DNA from: Antedon mediterranea
Taxonomy: Eukaryota; Echinodermata; Crinoidea; Comatulida; Antedonidae
DNA length: 64,000 nt
Assembly: GCF_964355755.1 (NCBI RefSeq)
Contig: NC_092673.1
Location: 35,969,648 to 36,033,647, forward strand
Reading direction: 5' to 3'
Position numbers and translations under genes: made by a program. The notes beneath the pieces were generated by a model, which made no database searches, was not told the origin of the DNA, and saw only the letters and a list, made by a program, of their open reading frames with translations. Numbering within the stretch: the first letter of the stretch is position 1; each line of letters starts with the position of its first letter. Positions 23,001 to 35,000 of the stretch are shown piece after piece.

Positions 23001-26000
23001 ATAAAACTAAGCACATATCCAAACAATTTACTCTTTTGTATTCGTAGAAGTAGTGATAATGGTAGCTCTGACACAGATCCCATCTCATTGAATGACTGCA
23101 TCCAGCTTTGTTACCTGCAATCCTGTCGCCATCATCTACTTCTATTGTACACTCGGGAAATACTGATACTAGATCTAGAGATCAATCAAACGGTTGGAAC
23201 CATACCAATGGAGAGGACTGGTTCACCATTTCAAATGGTTTATCCTTGCAGGTTAGTTTCAACAAGGGATTCTCATGTTTATCAATTAATATTTAGCTCT
23301 GTCTACACTACCAAACTAGTTTGACAAAAAAGTGTGACATGCCCAAATATGGTAGTGAAATTCCAAAATATGGTAGTGATTGATTGATTTTATTTGATGC
23401 TCAACATTAAAATTACATAGAGACAAAAGACAAAATAACGAGCATCAGGAACACCCATTAGGCCAGAAAAAAACCAGCCTATTTCCAATGGGGTCCAAAT
23501 AAATGATAGTGATATGGCATCATTATGTCCATATATTATGGGGTCATCACATTTTTGTTACATAAATTTGATGTTGTAAATAAGGCTTTGAGAGTGGCCA
23601 TTTTTGTTTTTTCATTATCTAAAAGTCTGATTTGTTATCCATAGACAACGTGATGTACTTGTATGTATGCATGAGAATGGAAGTATTAGTGTCCGTGTGA
23701 GACGTAATGGTCAGTCTTCAAATCACCCAACATCAGCAGTAACGCCGATTGACCAGTTGGGCAGTTTTAGTAACTTTCAAGGTAATGTGTGTACATTATT
23801 AACTCCATCACATAATTAAAGTGACCACTCAAAAGAAAAATTATTTTTTGTTGTAGTCTTAAGCCCTGTCTACACTATCAAACTATTTTGACAAAAAGTG
23901 TAATGTGCCCAATATGGTGGTGATATGCCCAAATATATGGTAGTAATATGACATCATCATGTCCATATATTTTGACACATAACATTTGATAGTGTAGACA
24001 AAGCCTTACGTTTATGTTTGAATTTGTAGGTGAAGCTGGAACAGGATTTGACCAGCTTGAGATAATATATGATCTACGTTGTCAGTCGGATCCGCTGCGA
24101 GTCACCAAACATGTCCGAGCATTCAGCATCGCAGTGTGTTTGTGTACAGAACGCAGCATCGCACTAGTTATGAGTGACGGCCGTATTTTGTTTTGGAACT
24201 TGATCACCATAGACTACATTCCAAGTACCATTAGTAATACGCATTCACAGCTAGTTCTCACACCTCTCTTCTCTCCTGGTTACTCCAGCGACAGCAACGG
24301 TGAATTTGAATTCTTACCACCTATCAAATCACCGCAGAAATCACAAGTCGCCGCACCTTATCCAAAACTGTGCTTATCAGATCTGATTGGTCATGCTCAG
24401 AATCTTGGAAACGAAACAAAACATGGACATGAGGTTATTTTGAAGTTTGTATTGACAGGATTATTGAGTGGTGTTGGCATTATGCCAACTGTGATTCGTA
24501 TGTGTCCGCCATTAACTACTAAAAACCTGACTTACCATCAACCACTTGTTGCCGTGGGTACAGCTACAGGATTGGTTCAAGTCTTTAATGTATCATCTGG
24601 TGCTCTTGTCAAGGAGTATAACATACATATATCAAATATCAGGTCTGTATTTCAATTGATATAATACTTAACAATAGCTTGTACTGTATACAGTATATAC
24701 ATGTATTATATGTAATAAGCACCAAGAAAATCTTTTTATTATCTTTTATTTTTTAGGGGAATAGAATGGATCAACCTCAACAGCTTCTTTTCCTTCAGCC
24801 ATCCAAACCCTAATAATAATGGACTAGTCCGGAATGAACTTCTTTTATTAGATCTTCAAACTGGACGGACTACTCCATTGAGAAAAGAAAAGGGGGAAGA
24901 ATCACCTATTGAAGCTGTGAAAGTTTCTCACTTAAAGTAAGTGAAAATACTTAGCAATAATGAAGTATTTTGTCAATTATAAGTTTGTCTACTAAAGAAC
25001 TATTTCTTATAAATAATTTTTTTTTACAGGCTGTATTTTATAATTATGTTCAAAGAGAAAGCTTTTGAAGTTTGGGACTTGAAGTCATGCACGATGCTCA
25101 GAGAAATGCCAACTAACTTTCCTATTATTACAGCTTTGGTAATGTAATACAAACATTCTCTCTCTAGTCTCTTGAAATGTTTTCCGTCATTCACATTATG
25201 CTTTCCAAGATTTGCTTCCATATTTTTCTGTTTTGGGCAGGATGGTTTGTTATTGTGCTAAAGTCTACATTTTTTCCTTTTAAATCTTTCTTTAAATCCA
25301 GTTTTCTTTTGGTCTTTTTACTCTCTTTTCAGTTTCCTTCATTGCTGGTCTAATTTGCATACCGTCTGGTAGTCTAATTTGCATACCGTCTGGTAGTCTA
25401 ATTATGTGTCCATACCATTTCTGTAAGATCAAAATTACTGTATATAAAGAAAAAGAAAATCAGTATATATATTTATTGAATATTGTTTTATTTGACAGGA
25501 GTGGTCACCATCTCACAACGTAAAGAACTTAAAGAAGAGACAACAGCAACAAGCCTTACATGAGTCTATTTCTGGCAACCTACCTGTTAAAGAAACCACT
25601 CCAACAGCTTCACATATATTAGGTGTGTTTATTTTGGGTTTTCTAAGATTAAAACAGTTGAGCATAGTGATATGATTATAATTGCATTTGGTGTTAAAGA
25701 TATAGTAGACTAGTATCATTGTATAGCATAACAGTCTATGAATATATCTAGTTAGGGTTAGGGTTATATCTAGTTATGAACATAATTCTGTAATTTTGTT
25801 ACATCTATCCTAAGATACTGTTAGGGTTAGGGTTATATCTAGTTCTGTAATTTTGTTACATCTATCCTAAGATACTGTTGGTGTGCATGCTGGAACTAAA
25901 GCTACATCAACATCTATATCCAGAGAACACTTTGTTTTTACTGACAACAATGGACTGTTGTATCACTTCATTGTTCAAGGTAGTACAGTTAAAGATGGCT

Positions 26001-29000
26001 CCAAGATGCCACCTGAGGTAAGATAACCAGGAGATTTGGGGACCCTTTAGGAAACAAACAACTTAAATGGTTATCCTCTGCTTTACATGTTTAATTTGGA
26101 GACCCTTTAGGAAACAAACAACTTACAGGTTATCCTCTGCTTTACATGTTTAATTTGGAGACCCTTTAGGAAACAAACAACTTAAATGGTTATCCTCTGC
26201 TTTACATGTTTAATTTGGAGACCCTTTAGGAAACAAACAACTTAAATGGTTATCCTCTGCTTTACATGTTTAATTTGGAGACCCTTTAGGAAACAAACAA
26301 CTTAAATGGTTATCCTCTGCTTTACATGTTTAATTTGGAGACCCTTTAAGAAACAAACAACTTAAATGGTTATCCTCTGCTTTACATGTTTAATTTGGAG
26401 ACCCTTTAGGAAACAAACAACTTAAAGGGTTATCCTCTGCTTTACATGTTTAATTTGGAGACCCTTTAGGAAACAAACAACTTAAATGGTTATCCTCTGC
26501 TTTACATGTTTAATTTGGGAACCCTTTAGGAAACAAACAACTTACAGGTTATCCTCTGCTTTACATGTTTAATTTGGAGACCCTTTAGGAAACAAACAAC
26601 TTAAATGGTTATCCCCTGCTTTACATGTCTTTGTATTATTCTTTGTATTTATTGTCATTTTGTATGCTGTTTTATAAATACTACTGTTTTATAAATACCA
26701 CTGTTTTATAAATACCACTGTTTTATAAATACCACTGTTATATAAATACTACTGTTTTATAAATACCACTGTTTTATAAATACTACTGTTTTATAAATAC
26801 TACTGTTTTATAAATACCACTGTTATATAAATACTACTGTTTTATAAATACCACTGTTTTATAAATACTACTGTTTTATAAATACCACTGTTTTATAAAT
26901 ACCACTGTTATATAAATACTACTGTTTTATAAATACTACTGTTTTATAAATACTACTGTTTTATAAATACTACTGTTTTATAAATACTACTGTTTTATAA
27001 ATACTACTGTTTTATAAATACCACTGTTTTATAAATACCACTTTTTTATAAATACTACTGTTTTATAAATACTACTGTTTTATAAATACTACTGTTTTAT
27101 AAATACTACTGTTTTATAAATACTACTGTTTTATAAATACTACTGTTTTATAAATACTACTGTTCTTGGAAAGCAAAAAATATTACCTAATTCTCCCAAC
27201 ACTTTTTCATTAGAAGTTTATCTTCTGATAAGTATCACAATATATGTGTGTATTTACAGAGTGGAATGGGTAGTGTGACTTGTATAGCCTGGAAGCAAGA
27301 CCTGATGGTGTTAGGTGACACAGAAGGCAACTTAAATCTGTGGGACATTAAGGGCAAAATATCAAGGTGTGTTCAATTTACTATTTAAACGGAAGGTCTC
27401 TGGTGGTTTACAATGTTACTGTATTGGCTTATGTGCTGTGTAAATAAATGCCCCAGGAGTCTAGGGCAGAAGCAGAAGAAGTAGTATAAGGAAATGTCTA
27501 TGTTGAAATCAGAGGATTAATTAAGCTGGCTTCTGCAAATCCTGTAATAAGAAGTAATACTAAGTATTTAATAATAATAATGGTCTTTTGTATAGCACCT
27601 AACCAAAATAAATTCTCTAAAGCGCTACGACCACAAGACTCAAACTAGGTAGAATTACGTCATTTCATGAGAGATGAGTTTTCAGCAATTGATGTCAATA
27701 GAATTGCCATTCTTGATTGATTTCACTTAAATCAATAAATACATTTTATAAGAAAGTATTTCCAGTGGTTTCTACTTTAAAAAGGTGTTTCTCTTATCAT
27801 ATGTATGAATGTATTATTAGTATGGTAAAGATTGATTTCATGTTTGTATACTGTTAATACACAGGAATGTACCAACACATCGTGGTTGGCTAAAGAAACT
27901 GAAGTTTGCTCCTGGTAAAGGCAATATGAGACTAATGATACTATGGAATGATGGAGTTGATATATGGGACACAAATGCAGTAAGAAAGGATTACTATAGA
28001 AGAGACATTGGTCTTTTTTGTTGATCCAATGGATCGAAAGTCCTGTAAATCGTACTCATCTTTTTGGTCAACAAAAGAAAAATTTATCTATATTAGTAGG
28101 ATTTGAAATTATTTCAACAAAAAGATTATTAATACACATATTTATATGTTCCTACTGATGGTAGAAAGAAATATATTTAAAGTTATTTTTGTCAAAGGAT
28201 GGATTTCTGAAACTGACTATAATCAGATCAAATACATTCTTAAGATAAGACTGGGTTGATAAAATAAATGCTCTGCTTAGGTACTGCTTAAATTTGTCAA
28301 GCAAAATGTTGATATGCCAGTCTATTCACAGATAACAAGGATTAGTGGTCTACGTGGCAACAAAGAAAGTTTCAAAGTACTTGATTCTGATTGGGCGTCA
28401 TCTGATAAACCTGTGGTGCTTACTGAAGATGGCTGTCTGCGAGTGTACGATGTGGAATTTAAAGCTACATGTACATCATTATCACACAGTGTGCTTCCAG
28501 GTAATTAAGAACTATTATATCAACACCTAAATAAATTCCTGTCATTTGGTTGAATGATAGTGGCTCACATGGAGTGCAATAGTACGCACTATTGAACGAT
28601 CATTCAATAGTTTTGTTTTTTTTAAATTGTTGGAAAATATTGTGTTATACTATTTACATTTGAAATACAACAGTGCCGCCTATTTTGTATTTCTGCAGTG
28701 AACATTAAGTGTAATTAATGATGATAGGTTATATTTCAACTCGACTTTACCTCGTTGAAATATGACCATCATTCACCTCATGCGATTATTTGTACCAATA
28801 CACTCATAAACATTCATTATTTGTATACTAAAAAATACTAAGAAGGCACTAAAATGTCTGTGATAACGAAAGAATTGGTTTTAGCCCACTTCCATCTTTG
28901 ATATTACTACACATACACCATTTTCAGAGCCTGTTTTCTGTCCTCATCTACTGACCGCCAAGGCTGGACTAGCCATGAAATATACCATACAACATCAGGC

Positions 29001-32000
29001 ATGGAATGATTCGTACACTTTGGAACTTTCTAGTGAATAGTAAGTAGCATAGCTGTATGATTTTTTTTCAATTAGTGCTGCAAAAAATAATAAATATGTA
29101 TAATGTTGATATAAAGTTTGTAGTACACCGCTTATATTAGTTCTGAAAAGAACTGTTGAGTTTCTCGACGTTTCGATCAATATGCTTTGATCTCCTCAAG
29201 AGTTCAAACAATAAATATGTATAAATGATTTGTTTTTTATGGCAGTGAAACACCAGAAGATGAGAATATCATAGAATTAGTAAATGTTCAGATGAACCTA
29301 CTACCAATGGAGATCCAATCGTACCTTAGTGCGTGTCCGTACGGAACAGCACAACGATGCCTCTTTGCTGCTAATCTATTTGGGGATGAAGCGGAAATGA
29401 ACTTTTGGACAGTGGCACTCTATTACTTAAAGAGTGAGCAAGCTAGACTGGGCTGTATCATTCATAAGGTGGGTCACTTAATCATTTATTTCCTTGAATT
29501 GGATACTGTATGTTTTCTAAAGCTCTGTCTACACACAAAAATGTGCCCATATATGGACATTATGATGTCATATCACTACCATATTTGGCCATATCACTAC
29601 CATATTTGGGGCCATCACAGTTTGTTTGTCAAACTAATTGGATAGTGTAGACAGAGCTTTAGAAAATCTAAACAGGACTTGATTGATTGTTGATTGTACA
29701 GTACAATACCCAAAATATAATAACATAGCTTTGACCCCTATCTACTGTATAACAGAATAGCACAGAGCTGGCAGCGACACCATCGACCTCTGACATCTAC
29801 CTTCCTGGGGATCCACTAGATCCAATGCACATTGCTGGTGGTAGTGATCTTCTAAATCTGATAGATAAGAAAGAGGAGGCCATTAAGTGCACATGTCTGA
29901 AAGAACCTTCACTTGACTGTTGCTATGACGCACTCTGTACAAACCAGTCTTATAAGGTTTGTCCTGTTTGAATTTTATTTCTAATCATAAAAAGTTCTAA
30001 TCTAAAACCATACTAAAGCAACTCAGGTGGAGCAGTCAGAAAATTACTCAAAATAAAGGTTTTAAGTAGTAATAGCATTAACCATAATTTGTTTGATTTA
30101 TACTGAAAACACTTTTTGTCCATCAAACTCTTTCACAGCAATAACAAATTCCATACATCTATAAAGCCCTTGTAAACCCTTAATTTTTGTAGTTGTTTGA
30201 ATTCATTGGTTTTTTTTTTGCAGAGATATCAATTGGAACGTCTATGTCTTCATGACAACAAGAGAGCAACTTATGCACATACAAAGAAGTGTGCTGAAAG
30301 TTTGATGCTCCTGGGACAGGTGTGCATCATGCTTTTCTTTTTATTTCAGTTAATTAAATTTTATAGACAAAAATTGTAATAAAAGGAAAGATACAAGAAA
30401 TAATATTGAACTGAGAAAGTTTAATAAAAAAATTCTTTTTATTGGGGTCCCCAAATACAAAAAGAAAAAATTGACAACATTGCAACTTCCTAATTTGAAT
30501 TTTAAATGGAATATGATGGTTAATAATAATTTGGACAAGTATTAAACATATTTGTTATATTTATAGACTGATAGAGCTGTACAACTTTTCCTTGAAACTG
30601 AGTCTGAGAATGATAGCTATTACGTGGACCTATTGAGGGCATGCTTGGTAGCCACAATCAGGTCTTCAGGTGCTTCTCAGAGTACAATTAAACTTGTAGC
30701 AACGAGTCTCATAGCAAATGGTAGATTGTCAGGTCAGTTACTAATTATGCACTATATTAAGGCTTGATGTGCCCATATAATGTTGTAAAAGCTCCAAATT
30801 TAAATCTGTTCAAGTCACTCCTCAATGGTAATTGGAAGTCCCTTGACTGCAAGTTTACCTTTTCATATTTATAATCACTTTGGAACATTATGTGTACACC
30901 CGGAGTCATACGAAGACAGGAAGGGTCATATAAGCTATATTTAGCTTTCTAACCGACCCATAACATCAAGCAAGTATATATGGACATGATGATGTCATAT
31001 CACTACCATATTTAAGCATATCACTACCATATTTGGGCACATCACACTTTTTTGAAAGTATAGACAGAGCTTAAGAAAGTGTGTGTACTACTAAACAGTT
31101 GTATATTATGTTATGTCATAACCAGAAGGAAATAAATGTATCAATAATTAATGTTTTATAGAGGGTGTACAGTTGCTGTGTCTGATTGATAAAGGTCTAG
31201 ATGCATGCAGGTATCTGCAGACTTATGGTCAGTGGAATCAGGCAGTATGGCTAGCAAAGGTAACTCTTTTAAATCTATTGTGAGAAATCTTGTCTTTGAA
31301 TATTTGTGTTGTCAAGAGGACGACACATACCACAACTTTCTACTCCCCTAAGGAGTGTCGAGTGCTGCCATCAAATATCACCCGTTCGTCTGTTCACAAC
31401 AACAGGGTAACCCCCTACTCTTTCGAAAGATTTGCTGGGTTCTTTAAAGTGCACACGAGCCAGATGTGGACCTATGGCTTAAATCCTTATCCGAGAAGAC
31501 TTGTTCCACCACCAGAACAATGGTTGAGGAGTGACGTGAACCTAGGCTGATTGTATATACTAATGTTATATTTACTTGTAGGCAACCCTGAGCTATGCAG
31601 AGTGTTGTGAGGTACTCAAGCGATGGGTTGACTATCTTTGTACGCCGACTGTCAATCAGAAGTCATTGGCCATATTGGTGCTCCTCTCAATGGGACAGTT
31701 TAGAAGGGTACTTGAGTTGCTAATGAGGCAAGTAACTTTAACTCTTACATTTATTAATAAATAAAAAATGACCACTAAACATGTAAACATTTATACAGTC
31801 AAAGTAGTTGATATAAAAGATACATACATGAATAAAAAACACACCTAACTGGTGACAGTGGCTTAAACTGCTTTTGTGCTTGTCTGGCACTAACTGGTGA
31901 CAGTGGCTTAAACTGCTTTTGTGCTTGTCTGGCACTAACTGGTGACAGTGGCTTAAACTGCTTTTGTGCTTGTCTGGCACTAACTGGTGACAGTGGCTTA

Positions 32001-35000
32001 AACTGCTTTTGTGCTTGTCTGGCACTAACTGGTGACAGTGGCTTAAACTGCTTTTGTGCTTGTCTGGCACTAACTGGTGACAGTGGCTTAAACTGCTTTT
32101 GTGATTGTCTGGCACTAACTGGTGACAGTGGCTTAAACTGCTTTTGTGCTTGTCTGGCACTAACTGGTGACAGTGGATTAAACTGCTTTTGTGCTTGTCT
32201 GGCACTAACTGGTGACAGTGGCTTAAACTGCTTTTGTGCTTGTCTGGCACTAACTGGTGACAGTGGCTTAAACTGCTTTGGTGCTTGTCTGGCACTAACT
32301 GGTGACAGTGGCTTAAACTGCTTTTGTGCTTGTCTGGCACTAACTGGTGACAGTGGCTTAAACTGCTTTTGTGCTTGTCTGGCACTAACTGGTGACAGTG
32401 GCTTAAACTGCTTTTGTGCTTGTCTGGCACTAACTGGTGACAGTGGCTTAAACTGCTTTTGTGATTGTCTGGCACTAACTGGTGACAGTAGCTTAAACTG
32501 CTTTTGTGATTGTCTGGCACTAACTGGTGACAGTGGCTTAAACTGCTTTTGTGCTTGTCTGGCACTAACTGGTGACAGTGGCTTAAACTGCTTTTGTGCT
32601 TGTCTGGCACTAACTGGTGACAGTGGCTTAAACTGCTGTTGTGATTGTCTGGCACTAACTGGTGACAGTGGCTTAAACTGCTTTTGTGATTGTCTGGCAC
32701 TAACTGGTGACAGTGGCTTAAACTGCTTTTGTGATTGTCTGGCACTAACTGGTGACAGTGGCTTAAACTGCTTTTGTGATTGTCTGGCACTAACTGGTGA
32801 CAGTGGCTTAAACTGCTTTTGTGCTTGCCTGGCACTAACTGGTGACAGTGGCTTAAACTGCTTTTGTGATTGTCTGGCACTAACTGGTGACAGTGGCTTA
32901 AACTGCTTTTGTGCTTGCCTGGCACTAACTGGTGACAGTGGCTTAAACTGCTTTTGTGATTGTCTGGCACTAACTGGTGACAGTGGCTTAAACTGCTTTT
33001 GTGATTGTCTGGCACTAACTGGTGACAGTGGCTTAAACTGCTTTTGTGCTTGTCTGGCACTAACTGGTGACAGTGGCTTAAACTGCTTTTGTGCTTGCCT
33101 GGCACTAACTGGTGACAGTGGCTTAAACTGCTTTTGTGATTGTCTGGCACTAACTGGTGACAGTGGCTTAAACTGCTTTTGTGATTGTCTGGCACTAACT
33201 GGTGACAGTGGCTTAAACTGCTTTTGTGCTTGTCTGGCACTAACTGGTGACAGTGGCTTAAACTGCTTTTGTGCTTGTCTGGCAGCTAGTGATTGATTTT
33301 ATATTTTCTTGCGTCACGTTTGTTTAATTTGTTGATTTGTATTATATTTTGTAAAATGTATATATTTTACCTGAATAAATAATAATAATTAATTATAATA
33401 AATTAGACATAGTTCTTTCATTAATTACATATAGATAACAAAATGGTGTGTAATGGTATTTTTCATTTTTTTTTCAGCTTACACTACTATGACCGAGCAG
33501 CAATGCTGGCTGAGGCATGCTCTGAGTTTGGTGTTCTTCCTGAAGACAAAGTTACAAATATCCTTTACTTTATCTTGTACTATACTTTATATTAAATTCG
33601 TATTTATATTTATACTAGCAATTATACCCGCCCCAGGGCGGGTTTCAAAATTAGTTTAAAGCCTTCTCAACACCCGACGCCAGTATATGTCTATACTCAC
33701 CAATCTCCACCCTTCTTCAATACCACCCCATACTCTTTTTTAAAAACAAATTCTTCCCAGTGATGGACAAATTCAATTCAACGTAACCTTCAAATTGAGA
33801 GGAGTATACATAGCTATGATGGGTCTAATAATGGTTGAAGTACGTTGTAAATTGTGTAAATGAATAGGTGTCATATTGGCTGATAATTAAAATATCTAAT
33901 TTAGATACTGCGGGCCCCCAGCCTTCTTTCTCCTCTCACCACCCCAGCCACATCAACAAACCTTAACTCCTCCTCCCCTGGGTGATGTGTTGAAGCCGGT
34001 TCCAGTACAAATTATGTTATTTTCACTCCCAACCCATAATCCCTCAGTGGCAGTTTTCAAATGTAGTTTAAAACATTCCAAATACAGTTTCGGGCATGGT
34101 GATAAGCCTACATCCACCCCAAACTCCCATCCGCTTCCCAGGGATGATTAAATACTTTAACATTTTCCAACAATTCTGGTGTAAGCAAAATCTAATCTCC
34201 CAACCCCACTCTCCCACAATTGACGTTTTTTTCTTGGAGGATTGGTGATATAGTTGAACACAGTAACAGTAAACAACATGTGTATGTTCACACACGTATG
34301 GATGTCTGTAATGAGACAATCCAAGAGACCGATACAAAGCTGGATATGGTTAAAGTACTTTGCTAAATGTGTAATTGAATAGGTGTCATATTGGTTAATG
34401 AATAAAATATGTATATATATATCTATATTTCCCCAAACGCCTTGCTGAGGATAATTCAAATACTGTAAAAATTTTGTAGTATATATTTTACAATTCGATA
34501 GCCTACAACCCCGAGCCCTAGCAAAAATGTGACATCACAAACCACCACACCACCCACCCCTCCCACAAAAATCCCAGGAGTCGGGGGAATTTTTTAAAAT
34601 GTAGTTTAAAACCTTACGGGTACAATTGCCATCATTTTGATACCCCATACGTATGGTTACGTGCAGAAACAGAAATTTGTATAACGAACAAACATCGAAA
34701 GTGGGGGTTTTGACCACATTTTGGTCCCTAACTTGGATCCTAGGTGGCGGATGATGTTGAAATATAGCTTAGAACATTCCCGGTACAATAGCGGTCATTT
34801 TGATACCCCATATGTAAGATTATGTGCAGTAACAAAAATTTGTATAACGAACAAACAAACAAACAGACAGACAGACAAACTCTCTCACTTATAATATAGA
34901 TTCTACAGAACCCATTGTTTGTTTTTTTTATATGTTTAGGCAAATTGCCAAGGATAACCATATTAAGCGAATTAATTCACTATCCTTCTTAAAGGTGGCA

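Noticed and set aside
31738-33240. 500-codon minus frame with a 15-residue period
   Set aside because: A by-product of a stop-free 45-bp minisatellite in an intron of WDR11, on the opposite strand.
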